DNA from: Spiroplasma helicoides | GTDB taxonomy: Bacteria > Bacillota_I > Bacilli_A > Mycoplasmatales > Mycoplasmataceae | Direction of reading: 5' to 3' | DNA: 64,000 nt | Assembly (NCBI RefSeq): GCF_001715535.1 | Contig: NZ_CP017015.1 | Location: 1,054,001 to 1,118,000 of the forward strand | In this document: piece by piece, positions 19,435-29,640 of the stretch | How the letters are laid out: the number at the start of each line of letters is the position of its first letter | Position numbering within the stretch: the first letter of the stretch is position 1 | Made by a program: the position numbers and the translations under genes | Notes under the pieces: generated by a model | Told to the model about the DNA's origin: nothing | Databases searched by the model: none | The model's input: only the letters and a program-made list of their open reading frames with translations

Positions 19435-22400
19435 TAATTTTTATTTTAGTTCTTGTAGAATTTGATGTAATTAATTTAATATTTTTCATTTGTTTGATAG
19501 CTTTATAGATTCTTTTGTTGGGCTCCTTAGCTTTTTCTAAATAACAAAATTCTAAGCTTTCACTATTAGAATTAAATCCAGTTACTAATAATGTCATGTT
19601 TTCACCTTTGTAATCAAAATTAAGTTCATTATATTTAAAAATTGTGTATTTTTTAATATATGTACTATCAATTTTAAATTTTGCTTTTTCAATTTCATAA
19701 TCATTTTCACGATATTTAATTTTATTATCACTATTTGAAGTATCATAATAAGCAACTTTATGTGTCACTGGCAATATTTTATACATATTTAATGTTTTTG
19801 AATAAAATAAATCATAACCTAAAGCATTTGATCCAACAACTACAACCTCTTTATTTTGTTTAACATTTTTATATTTGTGTGTTATTTTTGTAAATTGATT
19901 AATTATCCCTTTATCATATTTTAAGTATCTCACTATTGGTGGATTTTCTTCATTAGATTGCTTTACAATTTTTTCATTTAACTCATAAGTAAAGTGATAA
20001 AAAGGATTTTTAATTGGTTTGTTTTCTTTATCAACATCATTGACATAAGTGTCAAAGATTTTTTGTAAATACTCATATGTTTTTTTATCAGAATTATATA
20101 TTAACAATTTGTGTTGATCTTTTGTAAATAATTCTTTTAAGTTCTTAATATCGCTTGGTTCAGTAGATAAAATATCAATTCTAACTATTTTATGTAAACC
20201 TTCTTTTGTAACTCTAGTTGAATAAATTGTTTCATTAAACATTTGTTTGTTTGTTCTTTTTTCAACTTTTCTACTAAAGTTATATTGGTGAGTACTGATG
20301 TCTTGTATAATTGAAACTAATTGGTCTTTTTTAATAACTTGATCACTATTTAAATCTTTTTCCAGCATGCTCAATGTTTTTCCATCTTTAATATCAATAA
20401 TTGGTGCAATTGCACATATTGTTGCATCAACTGCATGATGTTTATAATCATCACGATCTTTTTTACCTAAGTGTAAAAACTTATTTCTAATATAATTTGT
20501 AAAGCCCCCATTAATAGTTTTAATAGAATAGCTTTTATTCAATTCTTTTTTAAAGAATGTTAAGTAGTTTTTAACTTCAGAAGTTGCATATCTAGTATCA
20601 TTTAAATTTCTATTTATAAAACTAAATTGAATTTCTTCATCATTTATATTTTTTTCAAAAACTAGATTTTCATATTTTCTGGTTCCATATTTTCCAAACT
20701 TTTTATTGGTTACATATAAATTATAAACTCTAGCTTTATACTCATCTCAATTACGATTAATTTCTTTAAAGTATTGTCATGGTGTGTTTTGCTTTTTATT
20801 TTGATTTTCTTCTCTTAAAACTAATACTTTATTAGATCTTGAGTCATCAAAAGAGACTGAAAATGGAATTATATGATCAATTTCACAATAATTTGGTTCA
20901 CTTAAAAGACGATCAACATCAATTGATTTTCCAGAATATACACATTTACCATCTTGTTCATTAAATAATATTAATTTTGTTTTAGTTTTTATATCAACTT
21001 TGCTGACAGTTTTTTTGTATTTTTCTTCTATTTCACTATTTTCTTTTGCATTTTTTTTCTGAATATCTGCAATATATTTTTTTCTATCTTCAGAGTTAGA
21101 TTCTCTTGCAAGCTCAATAACAATATCTTTAATTTCTAAATCATTCATTTTTTCGATTTCTTTAATTATTTTGATACTTTCAATTAAAGCTCTTTTTACA
21201 ACTGGAGAAATATACATTTCAGATATTTTATTTCTTAAAACTGGTAATCTAGTAAACTTACCCTCAATTTTTATATTATAATCAGGTTTAATTCCTTTTT
21301 CTGAAAATACTTGCATATGATTTTTATTTTCATATCACATATCTTCAATTGCTTTATTCATAGTTTTAATACTTAAACTATGTGTACCAGTAAAGCTCAA
21401 TAAAGAAATTACTTCAGCTTGATTTTGATCAAACTCGATATCTTTTATTTTCAGAATTTGTTCTTTTCTAGATTCTGCAGTTTGATATACTGTTAATATC
21501 TTTGCAATTTGATCTAAAACTTTTATATTGTCTAGTTTAATAAAAGAATAATCTAAATTTGCTTTTATTGAAGCAGCTCTTAATTTATTGATAAATTCAA
21601 AATTAGTAAAATCTGGTGTATTATTTTTTTTAATTCTATAACCTGTAATACCAGAAACATCAACCTTAGCTATTTTGGCTATTTGTTTCAAATTTATATT
21701 TTTATTTTTTACTTCTTTGTGTTCAATAACTGAGTTTATAATTTCATATTTTTGTTCATATGTTAGTCCTGAACTTAATCCTTCAATTTTTAAATTATTT
21801 AAATCATTTAATATATTAAAAAGATATGATGTCATAGAGTGTTTTGGCGCTCTTTTTTCCTTACTGTCATAAGTATCATACCCAGATAGTCTTTCAAAAA
21901 ATTCTTTTTCATCTTTTCAACCATACTTACTTTTTTGTGTTTTAGATGAAGTAGTTCATCCTGGTCCATCAAAATATTGTCTTTTTCTATCAAACAACTC
22001 TAAATATTTTTCACAAAAGTCTTTATCTACAACATTAAATTTAACTTGAGTTTCTAAGATTTTTTCAATTTCTCTTTTATATCACTCATGAGCAATTAAA
22101 GAATCTTCTGTATTTATACCTCTATATTTACCATACAATTTATAATTATCTAATTGAATTTCAACTGGTAACTTATCTTTTTTATCTGTTATTTTTGATA
22201 TATCAATTTCTTCTTTTTTTTCTTCTTTCATTTCTAAAATATCATCTTTATAATTAAAACTTCCTCTTTTTTTAATGAAGTTAAATAGTAAAACTAAAAG
22301 CTCATCTCTTGAAATTTGCTCATTAAGTGCTTGGTTTCTTTTTTCTAGATAATTAAAATTAAAGTCTAATTGATAAAAATCTTGTTGACTATTTATATAC

Positions 22401-22636
22401 TTAAAGTCAACAAAAAGCTTGATAAGATCCATTCTTCTTCGTAGTGCTCTTCTTAGATTTCTTCTTCTTCCCCTTTGTTCTCTTCTATCTGATGTAGTTG
22501 AAGTTTTAGAAGTTCCAGCATTAGCTTCACTAAAAAGTCTTGATCCAGCCTTTACAATTTTTTTATTTTCAATATCATAAATTGACCATCCAACCGATGC
22601 AATTCCTATATCTAGTCCTATATTAACTTTTTTCAT
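19427..22636 (-). CDS. cas9: Type II-A CRISPR nuclease Cas9, 1069 aa
   Basis: RNA-guided double-strand DNA endonuclease. All catalytic positions are present. RuvC-I is IGLDIG (D9). The Arg-rich bridge helix is at 49-70 (SDRREQRGRRRNLRR). RuvC-II is IVIELARE (E508). HNH is CEIDHIIPF...SNK (H588, N602). RuvC-III is HHAVDA (H734, D737). The C-terminal ~330 residues would hold the wedge and PAM-interacting domains. It is one uninterrupted frame once TGA is Trp. At 1069 residues it belongs to the compact Cas9 size class, near the S. aureus protein. GAAAGGG precedes the ATG. First gene of the cas operon, followed by the tracrRNA. Confidence 0.97.
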
Positions 22637-22660
22637 AATTTTTCCCTTTCTGTTTTTTTA

Positions 22661-22666
22661 ATTATA
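22661..22666 (-). promoter_or_regulatory. Probable cas9 -10 element
   Basis: TATAAT on the minus strand 24 bases before the cas9 ATG, in the 74-base gap after the upstream gene. A -35 box is weak (TTTTAA-like at 17 bases). Confidence 0.5.
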
Positions 22667-22710
22667 AATAAAAGAAATGAAAATTAAAAGTGTTAATATA
22701 GCAAATGTAG

Positions 22711-23670
22711 TTAAAATTCGTTGTATTCATATATAGAAATTAAAAATATTGTAATAAGAGATACCGTGCTATCTAAAATATCATAATCAGACTTATTTTT
22801 TAAATCATCAAGTATAAAGTACAATGGCAGTAAATGAACTGTGCTATTTCTTAAATTTTTAAGGTCTCTACAAAAAAAACTGTTAGCCTTAATTATTTTA
22901 CTATACTCACTTTCTATTTTTTCCACGCATGCTATATTGTTTTCAAAAAAAAACTTTCTTATTACCGTGTCATCAACCTTAGAAATTATTGCATCTAAAA
23001 TAATTTCTGAAGTATGCTCATCTTTATATTTAAAACATCATTCTTGATACCTATTATTTAGCAAATTATAAGAAAGTTCAACATTTAAATACCCTATTAG
23101 TGAATACATTTTTTCAAAAAGAATTACTCTTTCATCAAACAAATTTAAATCTTTAAATATTTTTTTAGATTCTTCATAGCTTTTTAGCTCTTTGCTATGT
23201 AAAAATTTTATTCATTCTTTTTTTTCCTCATAAATTTTTAAAAAATAATTTATTGCATCTATAAAAAAATTTATACTGATAGGAAATTTATAAAAAAGTT
23301 GTTTTATATTTTTTATGCTTTTATCTTTATTATTAATAAATTCCGAAATAAAAGATCAAAATATTTCGTCATAGTCGTTTTTTAGTTTTTGAAAAGACTT
23401 GTAATCCTTATTTAAACTTTCAATATTTTTAAAACTTGATTTATAATTTTGAATAGCGTTTTTTCATAAACAGAAAACTTCTTTTACATTTTTTTCATTT
23501 TAATCTAATTTTACTTTATCTTTATTTAGTAAATTTTTTAACTTAGCAACTGCTATTTTTTTTTCATTTTCAAACTGAGTAATCAGTTTATATTCATCCA
23601 TATTATTCATATAAGTTCAAAGTCTTAAAAACTTATTTTTTAATTCCAAAATTATATCTTTTATATTCAT
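22711..23670 (-). pseudogene. HEPN-like helical protein, 319 codons, in-frame TAA at codon 57
   Basis: ATG at 23670 follows AAGGTGA and gives MNIKDIILELKNKFLRLW.... The frame meets TAA at 23500-23502, then stays open to 22711 with unchanged composition and no other start codon for over 150 codons. This indicates one gene with a nonsense codon or read-through. Near the C-terminus LKNLRNSTVHLLPLYF contains R-N-x3-H (about R274, H279), the pattern of HEPN ribonucleases, set in a helical context. That resemblance is motif-level only. It is 34 bases after the 500-residue gene and 74 bases before cas9, all on the same strand, so it probably belongs to the helicase operon. Confidence 0.6.
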
Positions 23671-23704
23671 ATAGTCACCTTCATATTACATGTATTTTAA
23701 AATA

Positions 23705-25207
23705 TTATCTCTTTTTATTTTTCTTTTTTTTAGAGCTATTATTGTTACTTTTCTTTATCCCTTTATTTTTTATTTGTTCTGCTACTATGTCATTTATATT
23801 TTTATAATATTTCACTTCTTCAAAAGTTTGTTGTAGTTTGAATATATCTTTACTGTCAATTGTTTTTTTATTATGTGCTATATTTTTATTGTAAAATTTT
23901 TTTAACTTTATTAAATTTTCATCATTCATATCTAGTTGTTTCATATTTTCTCTGACTCCAGATCTTGACATATCTCCGAGCATTCGAGAAATTTCATCAC
24001 TTAATGATTTACAATTGTTAATATAATTTTGGGCAGCTAGAAGATCTTTATCACTTAATATAGATTTATGTCTATGATAAATTTCTACTAAGTCTTTTTC
24101 AGCTAATTTTAATTTATCATTTATTTGATATATATTAATCAATTGATTTAAATTTTCAAAACTTTCATACATAACTTCTAATGATTGAAAGTCTCAAATA
24201 TTTTTTAATTCAGTTCCATTTTCTTCAATAAGTTTTAAACCTAGTTTCGTAATTTCTGGTGAGTTTTTTACTAATAGAAGTTTATTGACTACTTCGCATT
24301 TTAATTTACTGTCTGAGCTTGATGATATAAGTTTTATTAGTATTTTATTTTTTATTTCATTTCACCCATTGTTTAATAGTAAACTTTCAAGAATTTGATT
24401 AAATAAATCCACCTTAGTTTTGTCTTCATATCTTAATTTATTTTCATATAATCAATAATTTTGGTATTTTAAACATATCATAACTTCTTTTGCAAACTCT
24501 TCATTTAATAAAATGATTTTATCATTATGCTCATAATGAAATTTATTTGTTATCATATCTACATCAAAATCATTTAACTGTTTAAACTCTCCATCTATCA
24601 AATCGTTTTTCACTTGAAGACCTTTTAAATCAATGTCTAAATTTTTAGTTATATAATTTTCAAAATCTTCATGTTGTATAATAAAGTAATCACTTTTATT
24701 GGGATCTAATCTTAGAAAAATTTCATCATTATCCACTTTGAATTGATAACTGTCAGTTGAATTATTTTCAATTCCATCATTTTTAAAGCTTGATTTAATG
24801 AATGTTTCATCTTGGTCAATACTTTCTTTTATAAAATTTTCCTCTTCAAAAACATTACCTTTAAAATATTGACGTTTAAATATAGTTAAGTCTAAACTTG
24901 GTATGTAACTATAATTTAAATTTTTTATTAGCTTTATTGGTATTAAAGAATTTAAAATTATTTTTTCAATCTCTTCTATATCAAATTCTTCTTTCATTTC
25001 AGTGTACTTATTTATAAAAAAGTCATACAAGCTACCTTTACCAGTAATTGAAAAAATTAGTTCTATAGCATCATTTTCGTTATTTGTATTTTTTATGATT
25101 GAAGCAATTAAATATTGATCGAATGTCGATTTTTGAAACTTACTTGTAACTATTTCAATAGTTCTATCTATTTTAAGTAAATTTAAATGAGCTGTTCCCT
25201 TTAACAT
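23705..25207 (-). CDS. Unknown 500-residue partner of the SF1 helicase
   Basis: Overlaps the helicase 3' end by 35 bases in another frame (MLKGTAHLNLLKIDRTIEIV), showing translational coupling. The N-terminal ~200 residues are mixed alpha/beta with DQYLIASIIKN and an acidic stretch. The rest is helical. LKKFYNKNIAHNKKTIDSKD near residue 430 resembles the RDKxxAH helix of AbiU2/HEPN-type proteins, but the Arg is replaced. The tail is strongly basic (KKKKNKKR), suggesting nucleic-acid or ribosome contact. No confident family assignment. The coupling implies it works in a complex with the helicase. Confidence 0.7.
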
Positions 25208-27713
25208 CTATAATTTCTCCTTCTACACTTATTTGCAAGTAACCTTCATATTTTTTTATAGTTCCTATTATTTCTCCTAAGTACTTTCTTTTGTTACTGT
25301 TTGGTGCTTTCATTTCAAGCTTTTCTAAATTTCTACTACCAAATAAAAATAACTTATCCCTGGCTCTTGATAAAGCAACATTAATTCTTCTAAAATCTTC
25401 TAAAAAAGTTTTTTTAGTTAAGTCTGTAACTACAGTACTTACTAAGACAATATCTGTTTCTCTACCTTGAAATGCATCAACTGTGTCGATTTCAAAACTT
25501 TTAAAAGTTTTTTTTACTTTATTAATTAGTGGTTTATTTTCATTAATAAATAACTTTAATTGATCTTTATATGGAAAAATTATTGATACTGTTGTATTGT
25601 TTGGGTTATCGCATTTTTCTAAAACCTCAGTTAAAACTTTACTAATTGCTTTACTTTCTTGAACATTGAATCTAGAAGTTGATCCAGGATTAGAAGTGTC
25701 AGTCCCATTTAGTGGTTCTAAAAAATAAATATCTTTTTCGTTATTTAAATAAGAATCATTTTTAAAGTATACTTTTTTATCATTAATTCCATTTCTATAA
25801 CCAGTAAGTTGATTATCATAAAATATATTATATGCACCAAATATTTGTGGACATGATCTATAATTGATATCAAGCATTATCAACCTATCGCTTTGTTCAG
25901 CCTTTTTAATAGTTTTGGAAAAAACAGACTCACGATAAATTTTTTCTAATTGATCAAACTTATCTTCATCAAAAGATTTTAAATGCTTTACCTCATCTTT
26001 ATTAAATTCTAATAAGGGAGCTAATTGGTAGTCATCACCAACTAAAATTATTTTTTCAACGTATGGTAGATATCTTAAAACTTCTGTAATAGGACATTTT
26101 GATACCTCATCAATAATTAATCAATTATAATCTTTTAAAACTTCTAAACCTTTTTTCCCGGAAATTGCTGTTGTTGTTGTAGTGGCACCAATTACTAAGT
26201 AGTCAGGATTGCTGCTGCTTGTATAATTTAAAAGGTTCTCTCCTTTAAAATTATTTAAATCATTTAAAATATTATTTTTTATACTAACGTTTTCATAATC
26301 TTCTAATCAGTTAGATATTTTTTGTCCTCAAGTATTATACAAAGTTTCATCTAGTTGTGATTCACTGTATCTATTGATTTTATTTGTTATTCTTTTTGGG
26401 ATTATTGGATCTTTGTTTTCAAATAACTTATCTAGCACATTATCAATAGCAACATGAGTTTGTGATGAAATAATGACTTTCTCTTTTAACTCTTTTGTAA
26501 TATATTGAACAATCGCATTTATTACATGAGTTTTACCTGTACCTGGTGGTCCTTTAATAAGAGTTATTGGTGAACCATCAATCGCTTTTAAAAAGGCTTC
26601 TCTTTGAGATTCATTTAAATTTTTAGTATATTCATTTGTTACTTCACTTGCTATGAAATTTATGTGATTATTTGGAATTGTTTCATCTCCAATTAAGTAC
26701 TCAATTAAATTAATTGCTGCACTACTATTACCTTGATTAATCAGTCTTAAAGAATTATCAATTGATTCAATTTTTATTTCTTGCCCTTTATCATAAAGAT
26801 TTATAAATGAATATTCTAATTCATTTTTTTGATCAACTTTTACATAAATTTCTATTATACTTTTGTTTTCTATAACATTCATAACATCCAACTGTTTGAT
26901 ATTATTGGAGTTTTTAGAATCAATATTTTGAAAATTACTTGCAAATATATTTTCTTTTGCCCTGGAAAGCTTTGCATATCTACCTTTTTTGTTTTCAATA
27001 TCAATAATTATAATTTCTTCTACTTTATTTTTAATATTGTTTGGCATTCTTGAATAAACATTTAATGGAGCCTCATACCCCATTATCATATCTCTCTCAT
27101 CATACATAGTTATTAAGTCTGTATATACATCTTTTAAACTTCCATCATTCTCAAATAGCTCTTTACAATCTACTGAAATAAATTTTATTTTTTCTGAAAT
27201 ATCTTTTATCTCATAGTTTTCATTATTATTGATCTCATTGTACAATTCTTTATAAAAATGAAATATTTCCATAAACTCATCAAACTGAGAAATATTAAAC
27301 TCGAAATTATCATCATCAATTAAATCGTTTAAAAATTCTTTTGTATCTTCTATGCTTGATGGGTTTGTGTGTACAAATTCAATCGATTTCTTACAACCTT
27401 TTAATTTTTCAAATTCTACATTATCTAGCTTTCTGAAATTAAATACAAATACTTCTCCACCAAAAGGATTTGTATACGAGCACTGAACACTACACTTCAA
27501 AATGACTACTCCCTTAGTATAATTAAGTATTATTTCGACATTTCTTATTCCTTTTATTTGTGTTTCATCTTTTCTATCATATTCTATTTCTAATTGTTTT
27601 GTAGTAAATTTAACCTCAAGACAGTCTGAACCATATAGTCCTTCAACAATATCTTGTCATTCATCTTTTTTATTTAAATTATCAGTATATTTAAGTTTAA
27701 ATTGTGTTTTCAT
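25173..27713 (-). CDS. UPF1-like superfamily 1 helicase, 846 aa
   Basis: ATP-dependent 5'-3' RNA/DNA helicase type. The first ~370 residues are a non-helicase N-terminal region beginning MKTQFKLKYTDNLNKKDEW. The core follows: LNESQREAF (Q-like motif), GPPGTGKTH (Walker A, ~387-394), IIDEVSK (motif II), LVGDDYQLAP (motif III), LDINYRSCP (motif IV), VDAFQGRETDIV (motif V) and RINVALSRARDKLFLFGS (motif VI). No nuclease domain is visible at the C-terminus. The ATG at 27713 is used because the upstream frame is open and a GAAAGGAAC site precedes it. It overlaps the preceding gene by 17 bases and the next by 35. Such helicases occur in several anti-phage systems (e.g. Mokosh); here the partners differ. 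Confidence 0.9.
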
Positions 27714-28134
27714 TTTGTTCCTTTCTAAAATCATATGAGCTTTCTATTAACTTTAATTTTTTTGCTTTATATTTTTTTGAATCTATATCTTTTAGCTTTT
27801 TATAACTTTTTTTATTAGTTTTTATTTTTTGATTTCTTGTATAGTTTGGCTCATCAACTAATCTATGTGTAAATAACTTTTTTCTACTCCTTGTGCGTCT
27901 ATCTAAAAAATAGATATCATTTCTATTACTTTTAATTATTTTTAGATATTCGTCTTCGTCTATTTCTATTGGAATTTCTAAACACCAATCAATATGATCT
28001 TTTTTTATTCCTCTTCTTTTAAAGGCTTCTTGACTAGCTTCTTTTGTATTATTAGCTTTTACTGCAATATAAATTGGCAGGTATTTGTCTCTACCTACAT
28101 GTCCAAACTTACAAAGTACTTTAAAAAATTTAAT
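27697..28134 (-). CDS. Small CGHVG-like protein, 145 aa, probable ATT start
   Basis: Reads KFFKVLCKFGHVGRDKYLPI then YIAVKANNTKEASQEAFKRR, DHIDWCLEIPIEIDEDEYLK and a basic C-terminus (KSYKKLKDIDSKKYKAKKLK). The only credible start is ATT at 28134, six bases after a strong AGGAGG (28141-28146). No ATG, GTG or TTG occurs in frame near it. The final 17 bases overlap the helicase ATG. I recall C-GHVG-.-.Y-(I/L)P small proteins next to helicases in Firmicutes but cannot confirm it here. Probably an accessory or sensor subunit of the helicase system. Confidence 0.75.
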   Translation of the reverse strand: MKFFKVLCKFGHVGRDKYLPIYIAVKANNTKEASQEAFKRRGIKKDHIDWCLEIPIEIDEDEYLKIIKSNRNDIYFLDRRTRSRKKLFTHRLVDEPNYTRNQKIKTNKKSYKKLKDIDSKKYKAKKLKLIESSYDFRKEQNENTI

Positions 28135-28198
28135 AATATCCCTCCTAATCTTGATTGATATATAAAAGTGATAATTAATAAGGTAAACAAAAAAATTA

Positions 28199-28303
28199 TT
28201 AATAGTTAAATCGTAAGTTTTGTTTATAAGGTGTACAACCTACTCAGATATTTCTACCTTTTGGGGTGTTGAACTTTAATATAAAGCTCTCTTCGTTTTG
28301 CAT
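28199..28303 (-). CDS. 34-residue ORF at head of helicase operon
   Basis: MQNEESFILKFNTPKGRNIW then VGCTPYKQNLRFNY, with W as TGA. No Shine-Dalgarno, but an A/T -10-like TATTATATT directly precedes the ATG, so the mRNA could be leaderless. It is 64 bases upstream of the 145-residue gene with no terminator between them. The bases at its start codon (ATGCAAAACGAAG) and at codons 22-25 (TGTACACCTT) are each complementary to the small RNA encoded just upstream. Coding status rests on composition and context only. Confidence 0.45.
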
Positions 28304-28323
28304 AAATATAATAACATATAAAT

Positions 28324-28423
28324 AAAAAAAGTAAACTAAAAGTTTACTTTTTTTATACTCTATGGATGTACACCTTAAACAATGCAAAACGAAGATGCAC
28401 ACCCGTGGTTTTTCGTTTTGCAT
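28324..28423 (-). ncRNA. Putative ~100-nt structured small RNA or attenuated leader
   Basis: Starts about 28421-28423 after an extended -10. It folds AATGCAAAACGAA against TTCGTTTTGCATT (13 bp, with a small CAC/GTG inner hairpin) and ends in a 14-bp stem (AAAAAAAGTAAACT / AGTTTACTTTTTTT) that is a terminator on both strands. Its 5' sequence also reads MQNEKPRVCIF in the same frame as the 34-residue ORF downstream, so it may be a duplicated operon head rather than a dedicated RNA. Segments CTTCGTTTTGCAT and AAGGTGTACA are complementary to the downstream ORF. Confidence 0.45.
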
Positions 28424-28427
28424 TATT

Positions 28428-28436
28428 ATTATAACA
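28428..28436 (-). promoter_or_regulatory. Extended -10 promoter of the small RNA
   Basis: TGTTATAAT (TGn plus TATAAT) on the minus strand, with no matching -35. The ATG at 28423 lies about 5 bases downstream, consistent with a leaderless or non-coding transcript. Confidence 0.55.
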
Positions 28437-28712
28437 AACTAAATTATTGGTTTTTTTATTATTAAAATTATTTTTAAAATGCTTTTAGTTTAAGATAAAC
28501 ATTTCTTTATTCGAGAGCTTTTTTTATTTTTATACTCCATTTATTATTAAGAGCTATTTTTTTAGTTCTTGTGATTATATTTTTTTGGAGTACATTACTT
28601 TCTACAAATAGACCTTTAGCCGATCATCAATAAACTTAGGTTTTTTTCTTTCTTTTTTTTCATTTATTTATATAATTCTTTTTATAAAAATTTTTTATTA
28701 TATAATTAATGT
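28437..28712. other. AT-rich intergenic region between divergent units
   Basis: No intact gene. A minus-strand open stretch (roughly 28510-28640, reading YWWSAKGLFVESN... to IKKALE) has no start and may be a decayed fragment. The regulator gene at 28713 has no Shine-Dalgarno; a TATAAT (28701-28706) lies 6 bases before its ATG, so that mRNA may also be leaderless. Confidence 0.5.
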
Positions 28713-29537
28713 ATGAAAGAAAACGAAAGAAAATTAACTTATTATGAACAAATAACATATGACAAAATATTGAAAAACCCAAGTTTTTTTATTGATAGCA
28801 GTTTAAAGGATCTTGCTAAGGTTTATAATATTTCAGATGCAAGCATAGTCAGACTAATAAAGAAAATGGGTTATAAATCTTTAAAAAATATGCAAATGGA
28901 TTTCTACAATAAGCTGGAATTAGAAAAGTTAATGTCAATAAATTGTGAAGAGGGAGAAGATTATTCAACAAAGTTTTTAGCAAAAGAGATTTTGGCATAT
29001 TCAATTTATTCAATTATAGAAACTAACAAAAATTTAGATTATAAACTAATGAATGATTTAGGTTATAAATTTGTCAAGAGTTCAAAAATTTTGGTATTTG
29101 GAGTAGGAAATTCACAAATAACTGCAAAGTATTTCTCAACTTTGATTTCTAAGTTAGGACTTTTTTCTACTTATAGTGATTCTATTCATAACAATTTAAT
29201 ATCTATGCAATTTATGACAAAAAATGATGTTTTAGTTGTTTTTTCTTCTCAATTAAAAACAAAAGAATGTGTTAAAACTATACAAATAGCTAATAAAAAT
29301 AATATATGTGTGGTGTTGGTGACGACAATAAAAGAATTAAATGAATATATAAGAGCAGACTATATAGTGAACTACAGTAAACATAGTTTGGAGTATAACA
29401 ATTTTCCAACTTTTTCATCTAATGTGGGTCAAATGTACGTAAGCAATATTCTTTTCAACATAATATCTAAAAAAGTTGATTACTATCAAGCAAAAATTAA
29501 AAAAGCAAATATTTTAATTGATGATTGAAATAAATAA
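28713..29537 (+). CDS. RpiR/MurR-family regulator (HTH + SIS), 274 aa
   Basis: The N-terminal HTH_6 domain (LTYYEQITYDKILKNPSFF, then LKDLAKVYNISDASIVRLIKKMGYKSL) is followed by a SIS sugar-phosphate-binding domain from about residue 110 (KSSKILVFGVGNSQITAKYF, VLVVFSSQLKTKECVKTIQ). It senses a phosphorylated sugar and represses or activates transport genes. The last three residues run through a TGA (W) to TAA at 29535. TATAAT sits just before the ATG and no ribosome binding site is visible, suggesting leaderless translation. It converges with the ribose operon and is the obvious candidate to control it (ribose-5-P or a related effector). Confidence 0.9.
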
Positions 29538-29558
29538 TTTTATTAAAATTAGTATACA

Positions 29559-29612
29559 AAAAACCCCTATTATTTAAATAAGTTTAATAACTTAAAAAGT
29601 ATGAGGGGTTTT
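29559..29612. terminator. Bidirectional terminator between regulator and rbsK
   Basis: AAAACCCCT and AGGGGTTTT form a GC-richer stem unusual in this AT-rich sequence, flanked by A and T runs, between the convergent regulator and rbsK. Confidence 0.8.
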
Positions 29613-29640
29613 ATATTATTTACATAATAACCTTTTTTCA

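Noticed and set aside
20000-28000. Apparent multiple short ORFs for Cas9, Cas1 and the helicase, suggesting heavy gene decay
   Set aside because: The breaks are TGA codons. Reading TGA as Trp, as in Mollicutes, restores single full-length frames with all motifs in order. Only the TAA in the HEPN-like gene remains.
28510-28640. Open minus-strand stretch reading YWWSAKGLF...IKKALE
   Set aside because: No start codon, an upstream stop and no recognisable domain; too short to call even as a pseudogene.
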